Made by a program: the position numbers and the translations under genes. Of a stretch of DNA of 64,000 nt, positions 1 to 8,268 are shown piece by piece; positions within the stretch are counted from its first letter, which is position 1, and every line of letters begins with the position of its first letter. Origin of the DNA: UBA6059 sp040219045 (GTDB lineage Bacteria; Bacteroidota; Bacteroidia; Cytophagales; Cyclobacteriaceae); assembly GCA_965229505.1 (NCBI GenBank), contig OZ245881.1, forward strand, positions 2,294,001-2,358,000, in the 5' to 3' direction. Below the pieces are notes generated by a model. It saw only the letters and a program-made list of their open reading frames with translations. It did not search any database and was not told where the DNA came from.

Positions 1-730
1 GTGCCTCAGCAAACTCAAAGCTGTCCTCAATATCTCGGTCATCCATCCAATCGACCAGGGCATCTTCCCATTCACCTCTTTCGATCATCGTCAAAGGAGT
101 TTTGTTGGTAAGATCGCATTTGGCAGTCACAAGGTAAGTCACTGCTTGAAGCTGGTCCCTGGTCAGCTGGTGATCGAGTAGACGCGCGGTAAACTCGGGT
201 ATCTGCTGAAGTCTTTCGCGAAGGGCACCAGATGTCCGGCTAATTGCTGCAGCCGGATTGTTGATCTCATGTGCAAGCCCAGCTGACAACTTACCTAAGG
301 AGGCCATTTTTTCCTGCTGCTGCTGATTGCGCGTAGTGCTCCTTACCCTATCGGAAAGATGAGCGACCAATGCCTGCATCAGCTCAGGACTCACCTCTCC
401 CAGCTCATGGAAATGTTGTCGGTGCAAAGATAGGTAGGTGCAATCCTCTAAAGCGATCCCATTGCCACTCGCCACTTTCATCCGCGAGAAAGGCAACAAT
501 CCAGAAATGTCCCCGGCTTGAGCCATTGCTACCGGCACAAAGCTCTCGCCTTGTTTAATCATAAACTGTAGTTTGCCTTCAAGTATGACATGCATTTCAT
601 CTGCAGGATCTCCAACTTTGAAAATAGCGTCACCTTTTTCAGTATGTTTTTTTTCTGCATTTTCTAAAAACCACTTTTTACCATCTTCAGAGACATTTTC
701 GAAGACCTTGATATCATTGAGTGTGAGCAT
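1..730 (-). CDS. Cyclic-nucleotide-binding sensor histidine kinase, 5' part
   Basis: The frame reads right to left from an ATG at 728-730 and stays open to the window edge, so about 243 N-terminal residues are visible and the C-terminus is missing. Residues about 10-125 look like a cyclic-nucleotide-binding (Crp-type) effector domain, with a glycine-rich beta-barrel pattern including ILEGKLQFMIKQGE. A glutamine-rich linker leads to a HisKA H-box, KLSAGLAHEINNPAAAI, whose His154 is the expected phosphorylation site. Proteins of this build are usually soluble two-component kinases with a HATPase domain beyond the part seen here. Ligand and response regulator cannot be told. Domain assignment is secure; function beyond kinase is inference. 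Confidence 0.85.
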   Translation of the reverse strand, partial: MLTLNDIKVFENVSEDGKKWFLENAEKKHTEKGDAIFKVGDPADEMHVILEGKLQFMIKQGESFVPVAMAQAGDISGLLPFSRMKVASGNGIALEDCTYLSLHRQHFHELGEVSPELMQALVAHLSDRVRSTTRNQQQQEKMASLGKLSAGLAHEINNPAAAISRTSGALRERLQQIPEFTARLLDHQLTRDQLQAVTYLVTAKCDLTNKTPLTMIERGEWEDALVDWMDDRDIEDSFEFAEA

Positions 731-872
731 AGAAGTTGAGTAATTCCTTGAATAATGGAAGATAAACAATCAAACACAACAGATTAATTCCCGGTAGGGA
801 GAAGCAGACCTGGGAGAGCTTCTAATCATTTTACGGGAACTACTGGAACCTACCGCAATTAGCGCATTTTCA

Positions 873-880
873 TATATTTG
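873..880 (+). promoter_or_regulatory. Candidate -7 promoter element for the DPP-IV gene
   Basis: TATATTTG matches the Bacteroidota TAnnTTTG -7 element and lies just upstream of the peptidase gene. No clear TTG -33 element was found at the usual spacing. The resulting leader would be very short, which fits a start at 901 or 904 better than at 892. Confidence 0.35.
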
Positions 881-891
881 TCGACACACAA

Positions 892-3066
892 ATGACAACT
901 ATGATGACTCGATTGACCCTTCTATTGCTATTGGTGACGCAGACTGTGCTCGCTCAAAAGAAGATTGAAATAGCAAATATCTCAGATGGCACTTTTGATC
1001 AAAAGACTATAAGCAACGTCAACTGGATGAATGACGGTCAGTTCTACACTGCGCTTGCCGACAATAAGATTGTGCGCTACGATATAACCGGCGAGGAGCC
1101 GGACAGCATCATCTTTGATGGGTCTGAAAAATCAGTAGTAATCGATGAGTATGAATTCAGTGCAGATGAGAAGCAAATGCTCCTGATGACAGACCGCCAG
1201 GGCATCTATCGTCGTTCGTATACAGCGCTGTTTTATACAGTCAACTTCAAGGACAAGTCATTTGAGCCCCTATCGGAAAATGGGCGACAGAGCTATGCGA
1301 CGTTCTCTCCGGATGGCAAGATGGTGGCTTTTACACGAGACAATAACTTATTCTTGGTGCGCCTTGTCAACATGGCCGAGACTCAGATCACGGATGATGG
1401 GAAGAAGAATGAGATTATCAATGGTAGCACAGATTGGGTGTATGAGGAGGAATTCAGTCTTACCAAAGCTTTTTTCTGGTCACCGGACAGCCGACGCATC
1501 GCTTTTATGCGATTTGATGAGCGTGAGGTCAAGGAGTACAACATGCAGAAATGGAACAACGTGAGTCTTTATCCTGAGGACCATAAGTTCAAATATCCAA
1601 AAGCCGGGGAGGCCAATTCTGTGATGGCGGTCAAGATTTTTGATCTCGAAGAAAGTGAGTTTGTCAACGTGAATCTGGGCAAGGAGACGGACATCTACAT
1701 TCCCAGAGTACAGTGGACGAAGAACAACACACTGCTGTCAATACTACGCTTAAACAGGTTGCAGAATCAACTGGATCTGATACATGCAGACGCCCGCACG
1801 GGTAGCTCAGAGGTGGTATTTACCGATAGGTCGCGGACCTTCATTGACATGAACTACGTCGATGACCTGATCTACCTCAATGACGGCAAATACTTCCTGA
1901 TCTCCAGTGAGCGGAAGGGATATAAGCATTTCTTCCTGCACACCATGGATGGTCAGACGGCCAATCAGATTACTTCAGGACTTTGGGAAGCAACGGAGCT
2001 TGTGGGGCTGGATCAGTCATCCAGGACACCAGTACTCTACTACACCTCCACTGAGCTGTCGCCAAAAGATCGCGCGCTCCACAAGATCAACATCAAAGGC
2101 TCGGGCAAGGAACTGCTATCCCCCGAGACAGGTGGATGGGTCCGTACGGATATGAGTAAGGATTTCAAGTATTATTTGCAGTACCTCACCCTACCGGAAA
2201 CTCCGGTGCAGGTGTCGTTAATAGAAGCTAAGAGCAATGAGCCGGTCAAGGTACTGGAAGACAATGACGAGCTGATAAAGAAGCATGAGGAGTATGGCTT
2301 AGCAGAAAAGCAGTACTTCACCTTCGAAACAGTGGATCGGACTAAGCTTGATGGCTATTTGCTACAACCTGCTGAGTTTGACAGTACGCGCCAGTATCCG
2401 GTGTTGATCTTCCAGTATAGCGGGCCTGGCTCGCAGAACGTCACGCACAACTATGGCGGAGGACACTATATCTGGCACCAGATGCTAGTTCAGCAGGATT
2501 ATATCGTAGCAGTGATAGACACCAGAGGAACAGGAGGTAGAGGTGAAGAGTTTAAAAAACTGACCTACAAGGAGCTGGGCAAACTAGAGGTGGAGGATCA
2601 TATCGCAGGTGGGAAATTCCTCGGATCACTGCCTTTCGTAGACAAAGACCGCATAGGTATCTGGGGGTGGAGCTACGGTGGCTACATGTCATCACTGGCC
2701 ATGTTTAAGGGTGCGGATGTCTTTAAGACGGGCATTGCGGTAGCACCTGTCACCACCTGGAGGTTCTATGACACTGTCTACACTGAGCGCTATCTTCAGC
2801 GCCCGCAGGACAACCCCAGCGGCTATGACAACAATTCTCCGCTTTCACATGTGGAGAAGCTCAAGGGGGATTTTCTTTTAATTCATGGCACGGGTGATGA
2901 CAATGTGCACTTCCAAAATAGCGTCGCGATGCAAGAAGCGCTGATCAATGCCGGTAAGGATTTCAGATCTTTCTACTATCCAGACAAAGCACATAGTATT
3001 CGTGGAGGCAAGACCAGGGATCATCTCTATATGATGATGACTAACTTCATCAAAGAGACACTTTAA
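892..3066 (+). CDS. Secreted dipeptidyl-peptidase IV, S9 family
   Basis: A 724-residue prolyl-oligopeptidase-type serine peptidase that removes X-Pro or X-Ala dipeptides from peptide N-termini in the periplasm or outside the cell. An N-terminal signal peptide (MTRLTLLLLLVTQTVLAQ) precedes the beta-propeller. The double-Glu segment WVYEEEF (about residues 182-188) is the DPP-IV motif that holds the substrate amino group. The C-terminal alpha/beta hydrolase carries the nucleophile in GWSYGGYM (Ser594), Asp669/670 in GTGDDNVHF and His701 in DKAHSIRGG, so the triad is complete and the length is normal for the family. ATG codons at 892, 901 and 904 are all possible starts. It appears to be transcribed alone. 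Confidence 0.93.
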   Translation: MTTMMTRLTLLLLLVTQTVLAQKKIEIANISDGTFDQKTISNVNWMNDGQFYTALADNKIVRYDITGEEPDSIIFDGSEKSVVIDEYEFSADEKQMLLMTDRQGIYRRSYTALFYTVNFKDKSFEPLSENGRQSYATFSPDGKMVAFTRDNNLFLVRLVNMAETQITDDGKKNEIINGSTDWVYEEEFSLTKAFFWSPDSRRIAFMRFDEREVKEYNMQKWNNVSLYPEDHKFKYPKAGEANSVMAVKIFDLEESEFVNVNLGKETDIYIPRVQWTKNNTLLSILRLNRLQNQLDLIHADARTGSSEVVFTDRSRTFIDMNYVDDLIYLNDGKYFLISSERKGYKHFFLHTMDGQTANQITSGLWEATELVGLDQSSRTPVLYYTSTELSPKDRALHKINIKGSGKELLSPETGGWVRTDMSKDFKYYLQYLTLPETPVQVSLIEAKSNEPVKVLEDNDELIKKHEEYGLAEKQYFTFETVDRTKLDGYLLQPAEFDSTRQYPVLIFQYSGPGSQNVTHNYGGGHYIWHQMLVQQDYIVAVIDTRGTGGRGEEFKKLTYKELGKLEVEDHIAGGKFLGSLPFVDKDRIGIWGWSYGGYMSSLAMFKGADVFKTGIAVAPVTTWRFYDTVYTERYLQRPQDNPSGYDNNSPLSHVEKLKGDFLLIHGTGDDNVHFQNSVAMQEALINAGKDFRSFYYPDKAHSIRGGKTRDHLYMMMTNFIKETL

Positions 3067-3224
3067 CATTGAAAACAGCTTCTGACACTTTGTCTTTTAA
3101 GACGTATTCAGAGGGTCACTGGTAATTTTTGCTATTAAGCCAGAAGGACTTTCCCTATCTTAATGTCAATACACCGACATACCCATTTTGCGGGATGGGC
3201 GTTGTAAGTCTTAAATTGCTACCT

Positions 3225-3890
3225 ATGAAGCGTTATCTATTCTTTGGAAGTATTCTTCTACTCCTGCAATCCTGCATTGGTACGGATATACTCGATGTGC
3301 AGCCCATACCTGAGCGTGTAGTTTTCACAGCTTCCCTGGAGGCGATAAAGGTGGGTGAGGCTTTCACTTTTGAGGCCACTCATTATGACAAATTTGGGAT
3401 GGCAACCTCCAATCCCATCGCCTGGTCAACCAGTAATGCTGCTGTGATGACCATCGGAGCGAATGGTCGGGCGCTGGCCAATAGTGAAGGCATGGTGACC
3501 ATCACTGCTCGATCTGGAGAAGCGGTTAATAGTATTGAGATAGAAGTGGGGGACGAGACCATAGGAGCCACCACTCAACGGATGGGCACATTGCAAGGCT
3601 TGAGTGATTATACTGTAGAAGGTGGATTTACACTCTTCGAAGACCAGGGTGGCTTGATATTGAGACTAGAGGATGATTTTCAGGCGTCAAACGGTCCGGG
3701 GTTATATCTCTATCTGGCCACCAGTGCCACCAGTGTCACTGGTGGAGCTCAATTGGGGCCTCTCGAGATGAATTCAGGTTCTCAGCTGTACGAAGTTCCC
3801 GAAGGAGTGACGCTGGAAACCTATGATTTTTTAATTGTTTACTGCCAGCCTTTCGGTGTACCCTTCGGCTTTGGAGAATTTGATAATTGA
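3225..3890 (+). CDS. Lipoprotein with Ig-like and DM13 domains
   Basis: About 221 residues. The start at 3225 is chosen because it gives a clean lipoprotein signal, FFGSILLLLQSC, with the lipobox Cys; the frame is open further upstream but without signal-peptide character. Residues about 30-110 resemble a bacterial Ig-like (BIG2) domain (AWSTSNAAVMTIGANGRA, then EGMVTITARSG). The last about 110 residues resemble a DM13 domain: GTLQGLSDYTVEGGFTL, then a DDFQASNGPGLYLYL segment, and a terminal IVYCQPFGVPFGFGEF with the conserved Cys. DM13 domains are suspected to have a redox role in extracytoplasmic proteins. The outer-membrane-protein gene follows after 1 nt, so the two are probably co-expressed. 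Confidence 0.75.
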   Translation: MKRYLFFGSILLLLQSCIGTDILDVQPIPERVVFTASLEAIKVGEAFTFEATHYDKFGMATSNPIAWSTSNAAVMTIGANGRALANSEGMVTITARSGEAVNSIEIEVGDETIGATTQRMGTLQGLSDYTVEGGFTLFEDQGGLILRLEDDFQASNGPGLYLYLATSATSVTGGAQLGPLEMNSGSQLYEVPEGVTLETYDFLIVYCQPFGVPFGFGEFDN

Positions 3891-3891
3891 T

Positions 3892-4728
3892 ATGAAGAAA
3901 CTAGCACTAATTCTCATCCTATTATTCTCCATAGATGCGTATGCCGGTGGAGGATGGTCACAGCCCAAAGGCAAGGGGTTTTTGAAGCTGAGTCAGTCGG
4001 CTATCATTGCAGGCAGCTACTTTTCTCCTTCGGGAGATATTCTCGACATTACCACTACGTCACTTTATTCCTCTAGCGTTTTCCTCGAGTACGGTTTGAC
4101 CGATCGCCTAACGGGAATCGTCTACATGCCTTTTTTCGTTCGTTCAACACTCAATAGGCTCGAAACATCGGATGGGGATTTGGTGCAGGAAGGTGATGAG
4201 CTTAACTCTATAGGAGATACTGATGTGACCATTAAATATGGCCTGATTCAAAACAGTACCTACGTATTGAGTGCCAGTCTTACTCTAGGTCTTCCCCTTG
4301 GAGAAGCAAGCGGTGGAGAAACACAGCTCTTGCAATCTGGTGATGGAGAGTTCAACCAAATGGTAACTTTGGAGCTGAGTCGTGGCTTCAGCTCCGGCTT
4401 GTACGCAACCGTGCTAGCCGGCTTCAACAACCGCACGAACAACTTCTCCGACGAGTTTCGCTACGGCGGGGAGATCGGCTATGCCAAAGGCAAAGTAATT
4501 CCGATACTTAAGATTTATGGAGTGGCTTCACTTATGAATGGAGATGATCTTGGCGTGCCGAACAATGGCGTCTTCAGCAACAACATCGAGTATCTGTCAT
4601 TCACCCCTGAGGTGCTGTATAATATTAATGGAAAATTTGGCGTGACTGCCGCCATAGGTATGGCAATTTTTGGCAAACGCCTGCTAGCCGCACCCAATTT
4701 TATGGGAGGCATTTACTGGAATCTATAG
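3892..4728 (+). CDS. Outer-membrane beta-barrel protein, transporter-like
   Basis: About 278 residues starting with MKKLALILILLFSIDAYA, a signal peptide ending AYA before GGGWSQPKGKGF. That opening and the alternating aromatic/polar strands (SVFLEYGLTDRLTGIVYMPFF, then DTDVTIKYGL) are typical of the MetA-pathway/phenol-type outer-membrane transporter barrels common in Bacteroidota. The start at 3892 lies 1 nt after the stop of the DM13 lipoprotein gene; an upstream in-frame ATG would overlap it and lacks a signal peptide. The two-gene order suggests an envelope pair, perhaps handling a redox-active compound or metal, but the substrate is unknown. The 3' end overlaps the convergent Glu-Q-RS gene by 6 bp. 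Confidence 0.7.
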   Translation: MKKLALILILLFSIDAYAGGGWSQPKGKGFLKLSQSAIIAGSYFSPSGDILDITTTSLYSSSVFLEYGLTDRLTGIVYMPFFVRSTLNRLETSDGDLVQEGDELNSIGDTDVTIKYGLIQNSTYVLSASLTLGLPLGEASGGETQLLQSGDGEFNQMVTLELSRGFSSGLYATVLAGFNNRTNNFSDEFRYGGEIGYAKGKVIPILKIYGVASLMNGDDLGVPNNGVFSNNIEYLSFTPEVLYNINGKFGVTAAIGMAIFGKRLLAAPNFMGGIYWNL

Positions 4729-5613
4729 CCGCTTATCAGCAACCACTTCGAGCAGTTCTGAGAGCGAGTCTACAGATTTACTAGCACCCAGGGACTTTCC
4801 CACCTTCGAGATTAATTCTTTTTTATTGGAGCCTGTCTTTTCATATGAGGGGGCATTCTGTGACTTGCTCAGCTTGAGTTGATCACTCCCCTCGATCAGC
4901 TCATGATGTACGAAAGTCGCTTCGGCAAAACCCTCGTATCCGACGAGATTGGCTAGGTAAGTCTGCGTCAGGCTTGAGGTCCACAGGTCTTTACCCCTTA
5001 CCAGAAAATTGACACCCATATTGGCATCATCCGTAAGAGAAGCGACCTGATAGGTGGGCACACCATCTTTCTTGATCAGCACTGGGAATGGCATCAACTC
5101 ATGGATAGACTGCTCACTAATCAATTCACCCTGCTCCTGCAGTCTAATTTGTGATGTTTCGTCAGTGGCCAGACGCAGTACGGTTGACCCCTTAATTTGC
5201 GGTAGCCCAAGATGCTGACAAGTGCCCTGATACAGTCGCTCTGGTGATAGTCTCTCGATATCCTTGCGAGAGCATTTGCAATAGAATGTTGGAGCCGTCT
5301 GTATGATTTTTTCCACCGTACTATGATATTCAGAGATTCTGAAGGTCTGAGAATACTGAGCCTTGAACTCACCTACATCGGCCGGCCCCCGGTCGCACTC
5401 CATTCCCAGCCAGTCCAGTGCATAGAAGATGTCATCGAGGTAGCGATCCCGAACCCGTGACTGATCCAGGTCATCAATGCGAAGTATCAGCTGGCCACCT
5501 TTCAATCGCACATGGAGCCAGGTAAGGACGAAATTGTAGAGGTTGCCGATGTGGAGGTATCCGCTAGGGGTAGGTGCGATGCGGGAAACGATCTGTCGAG
5601 GAGGATGACCCAT
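4723..5613 (-). CDS. gluQ: Glutamyl-Q tRNA(Asp) synthetase
   Basis: A 296-residue class I aminoacyl-tRNA synthetase catalytic core without the C-terminal anticodon-binding part of GluRS, which is the hallmark of Glu-Q-RS. This family glutamylates queuosine at position 34 of tRNA-Asp. The HIGH-like motif is APTPSGYLHIGN (residues about 13-24) and the KMSKS-like motif is LKLSKS near residue 243. FYCKCSRKDIE and a later YQGTC supply the CxC...C zinc-type cysteines typical of the family. ATG at 5613. It converges on, and overlaps by 6 bp, the barrel gene. A truncated GluRS of other specificity is the only real alternative. Confidence 0.85.
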   Translation of the reverse strand: MGHPPRQIVSRIAPTPSGYLHIGNLYNFVLTWLHVRLKGGQLILRIDDLDQSRVRDRYLDDIFYALDWLGMECDRGPADVGEFKAQYSQTFRISEYHSTVEKIIQTAPTFYCKCSRKDIERLSPERLYQGTCQHLGLPQIKGSTVLRLATDETSQIRLQEQGELISEQSIHELMPFPVLIKKDGVPTYQVASLTDDANMGVNFLVRGKDLWTSSLTQTYLANLVGYEGFAEATFVHHELIEGSDQLKLSKSQNAPSYEKTGSNKKELISKVGKSLGASKSVDSLSELLEVVADKRL

Positions 5614-5638
5614 AGCTCAAATTACCTCTTAAATCCGG

Positions 5639-5729
5639 AGACCTACGAGGTTTTTGTCTGTAAATCACGGGTATTAATTGACATAATTTTTACCGGTAGT
5701 TATGTGCTTGAGTGAAACCTCGTAGGTCT
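5639..5729. repeat. REPIN-like inverted pair of short palindromic units
   Basis: Two 15-nt units, AGACCTACGAGGTTT (5639-5653) and its exact reverse complement (5715-5729), face each other across 61 nt. Each unit is itself a near-palindrome, AGACCT-NNN-AGGTTT. A further unit with a different centre lies at 8151-8165. The 265-nt stretch between gluQ and the cytochrome gene otherwise shows no coding content. Confidence 0.7.
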
Positions 5730-5879
5730 AACACACTGATATTCAAGTCTCGGCAGAAAGTATTGCGAATTCCAGGAACTAACTCAATCACCCGCTCTTT
5801 TTACGGCATTGGGCTATCACCTTGGATAGGGTAGCCGTATAACCCCGGGGATTAATTGGAAGAAAGATTATTTTCAATA

Positions 5880-6362
5880 ATGCGAAATACGATACTACTT
5901 CTCTCCTCAATTGCCTTTTTTGGCTTTGCCAGTATTTATCAAGTCAATCAAAATCCTCAGTTGCCTGCACAGACAAAGCAAGATAGCCTGGCCGCACAGC
6001 GGAAAGTCCATATGGATGAACTGCGAGCACTTATTGCTGGCAAGGAAGACCTGCCTGCAGAGGAAGTCTTCACGAATATCCAATACTTCAAAGGCAGACC
6101 AGCCAAGACCCTACTGGCGATCATGAATTTTGGCTACAGCCGCGGGTTGGGCGTCAGCTGTGAGCACTGCCACAATACCAACGACTGGGGGTCGGATGAA
6201 AAAGTCCAAAAGCAGATCGCTCGCGAGATGAGTGAAATGTCCAAAAAAATCAATGGTGAACTATTAACCAGTATCGAAGGACTACAATCCGAGCAGCCGG
6301 CCGTCAACTGTACTACCTGCCACCGAGGTGAAATCATACCTGCCCAGAACTTGCCCAGGTAG
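5880..6362 (+). CDS. Diheme c-type cytochrome, reaction-centre cytochrome-like
   Basis: 160 residues from the ATG at 5880, giving the N-terminal hydrophobic anchor MRNTILLLSSIAFFGFASIY. Two CxxCH heme-binding motifs are present: SCEHCHN (C94, C97, H98) and NCTTCHRGE (C144, C147, H148). The block NIQYFKGRPAKTLLAIMNF upstream of heme 1 and the AREMSEMSKKIN segment match the half of the photosynthetic reaction-centre cytochrome c family found widely in non-phototrophic Bacteroidota. Likely a periplasmic, membrane-anchored electron carrier; its partner is not evident nearby. An alternative start at 5856 adds eight charged residues and is less likely. Family membership is well supported, physiological role is unknown. 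Confidence 0.85.
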   Translation: MRNTILLLSSIAFFGFASIYQVNQNPQLPAQTKQDSLAAQRKVHMDELRALIAGKEDLPAEEVFTNIQYFKGRPAKTLLAIMNFGYSRGLGVSCEHCHNTNDWGSDEKVQKQIAREMSEMSKKINGELLTSIEGLQSEQPAVNCTTCHRGEIIPAQNLPR

Positions 6363-6493
6363 GGGGTATTCCAGCGAAGGCAGATTGGATAATCCCGACC
6401 CGTTCATCACATCGGATGGTGCCAATCCGAAATAACCCTTTGCCTTTAGGGAATCATTCTCTTTATTCATCTATTGACCAAACCAATAATATC

Positions 6494-8077
6494 ATGAAGA
6501 GACTCTTAATCATTGCGCTATCCCTGATGAGCATGGGGGCGATAGCACAAAAGAAATATTCCAATAAGCAGGTTGCGGCGCTTAAGGCCGATGCGGCTAA
6601 AAAGGTGGAAGCGAATGCCAAACTAGCTCAGGTGATGGTGGATAAGGTATTCAGCTTTGCGGAGCTTGGATTCCAGGAGGTGGAGACCTCCAGGTACCTA
6701 ACGGGAATACTGGAGGAAAATGGCTTCACCATTGAACGTGGCATCAGCGGTATACCCACGGCCTGGACAGCTACCTGGGGAAGCGGCAAGCCAGTCATTG
6801 CGATAGGTAGTGATCTGGACTGCATCCCAAAAGCCTCTCAGAAGCCCGGTGTGGCTTATCACGACCCCATACTGGAAGGTGCTCCCGGACATGGTGAAGG
6901 TCACAATTCGGGTACGCCCCTCAACATTGTAGCGGCGCTGGCAGTGAAAGAGATCATGGAGCGTGATGGCCTATCGGGAACGCTCATGCTCTGGCCGGGT
7001 GTGGCGGAGGAGCTCGTGGGCACCAAGGCCTACTACACACGTGACGGCTATTTTGACGATGTGGACATCAGCATATTCACCCACGTGAGCAACAATCTCA
7101 ACGTGTCCTACGGACAGGCGCGTGGCACGGGACTGATCTCGGTAGAGTACACATTTGAAGGTGAGGCGGCACATGCTGCAGGATCTCCATGGAGAGGACG
7201 CAGCTCTCTGGATGCGGTGGAGTTGATGAGTGTGGGCTGGCAGTACCAGCGCGAGCACCTTGATCCCCTACAGCGCTCACATCATGTGATCAAAAACGGT
7301 GGTGATCAGCCCAATGTGGTACCTTCGAAGGCCTCCATTTGGTTTTACCTAAGGAACGTGACGTACCCGAAAATCATGGAAATGTACGATCGTGCTAATG
7401 AGATCGCAGATGGTGCGGCGCTGATGACACAGACTAAGGTGACGCGTAAAGTGCTGGGGAGTGCATGGCCGAGACATTTCAACAAGGTGATTGCTGCCAC
7501 CATGTATGACAACATCCGTGAAGTAGGCCTACCGGAATGGGATGAAAACGATCAGGCGCTGGCACGGGCACTTCAGCAGGAAGTAGGAGCGATCAACGTA
7601 GACGGTTTGGAGACCAAGCTCGACACGATCGGCCTACCCGTAAGGTCATTCATCAGTGGAGGATCAGATGACATAGGCGACATAAGCTGGAAGCTACCGA
7701 CGGTGACGATGAGGTTTCCTTCTAACATCCCCGGCCTACAGGGCCACCACTGGTCCAATGCAGTTGCGATGGCCACCCCAATCGCGCACAAAGGTGTGGT
7801 AGCAGGTGCCAAAGCGGAAGCCATGACGCTGCTTGATTTTATCCTCAAGCCCGAGCTCGTAGAGGAGGCATGGACTTACTTTCGTGAGGTGCAAGGGATG
7901 GAGTTTGAATACAAGCCAATGATCCCGGATGATGAAGTGCCGGCGATTTATCTGAATACCGAGATTCAAGGAGAATTTCGTCCAGAGCTTGAGAAGTTCT
8001 ATTACGATGAGACAAAATACGACTCCTACCTGGAGCAGTTGGGGATCAAGTATCCTACCGTGAGGGAGGAGAAGTAA
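6494..8077 (+). CDS. Secreted M20-family amidohydrolase, AbgB-like, Glu metal-ligand variant
   Basis: 527 residues from the ATG at 6494, which begins the signal peptide MKRLLIIALSLMSMGAIAQ; upstream in-frame codons add a non-signal extension. Resembles the aminobenzoyl-glutamate-utilisation B group of M20 metallohydrolases, which cleave amide bonds of N-acyl amino acids. Metal-site blocks: GSDLDCIP, PGHGEGHNSG (Glu135, His137), VAEELVGT (Glu172-Glu173), FTHVSNN, and a C-terminal GLQGHHWSN. The usual Cys of GHGCGHN is Glu here, unlike the paralogue at 38319-39758. The small dimerisation domain is recognisable (EAAHAAGSPWRGRSSLDAVEL). The substrate is unknown, probably a peptide-like N-acyl compound in the periplasm. 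A strong terminator follows. Confidence 0.85.
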   Translation: MKRLLIIALSLMSMGAIAQKKYSNKQVAALKADAAKKVEANAKLAQVMVDKVFSFAELGFQEVETSRYLTGILEENGFTIERGISGIPTAWTATWGSGKPVIAIGSDLDCIPKASQKPGVAYHDPILEGAPGHGEGHNSGTPLNIVAALAVKEIMERDGLSGTLMLWPGVAEELVGTKAYYTRDGYFDDVDISIFTHVSNNLNVSYGQARGTGLISVEYTFEGEAAHAAGSPWRGRSSLDAVELMSVGWQYQREHLDPLQRSHHVIKNGGDQPNVVPSKASIWFYLRNVTYPKIMEMYDRANEIADGAALMTQTKVTRKVLGSAWPRHFNKVIAATMYDNIREVGLPEWDENDQALARALQQEVGAINVDGLETKLDTIGLPVRSFISGGSDDIGDISWKLPTVTMRFPSNIPGLQGHHWSNAVAMATPIAHKGVVAGAKAEAMTLLDFILKPELVEEAWTYFREVQGMEFEYKPMIPDDEVPAIYLNTEIQGEFRPELEKFYYDETKYDSYLEQLGIKYPTVREEK

Positions 8078-8100
8078 CAGCTTTACCCCCCGACCTAATG

Positions 8101-8137
8101 GACCCGTCAGCCTTAAAAAGTTGACGGGTCTTTTTTT
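8101..8137 (+). terminator. Intrinsic terminator after the amidohydrolase gene
   Basis: GACCCGTCA (8101-8109) pairs perfectly with TGACGGGTC (8122-8130) around a 12-nt loop and is followed directly by seven T residues (8131-8137). It lies 24 nt after the stop codon. Confidence 0.9.
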
Positions 8138-8150
8138 GCAATGAGCAGTA

Positions 8151-8165
8151 AAACCTGTCAGGTCT
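8151..8165. repeat. Single short palindromic repeat unit
   Basis: AAACCTGTCAGGTCT has the same outer arms (AAACCT and AGGTCT) as the REPIN-like pair at 5639-5729 but a different 3-nt centre. Confidence 0.5.
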
Positions 8166-8175
8166 CGCACCTCAG

Positions 8176-8217
8176 CTTTTGGAAAGTTTTAGCCATGAGG
8201 ATAGAACTTTCCAAAAG
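8176..8217. repeat. Perfect 13-bp inverted repeat
   Basis: CTTTTGGAAAGTT (8176-8188) and its reverse complement (8205-8217) enclose a 16-nt loop between convergent genes. There is no T-run on either side, so it is not a standard terminator. A second small hairpin, AGTGGT-CTG-ACCACT (8232-8246), follows before the end of the metallo-beta-lactamase-fold gene. Confidence 0.5.
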
Positions 8218-8268
8218 TTAGCTGTGAAAGGAGTGGTCTGACCACTAGTCCTCATTTCGACTAAAAAT

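Noticed and set aside
7736..8170. 144-codon minus-strand frame over the end of the amidohydrolase gene
   Set aside because: It overlaps a well-supported gene and its terminator on the other strand; no recognisable family.
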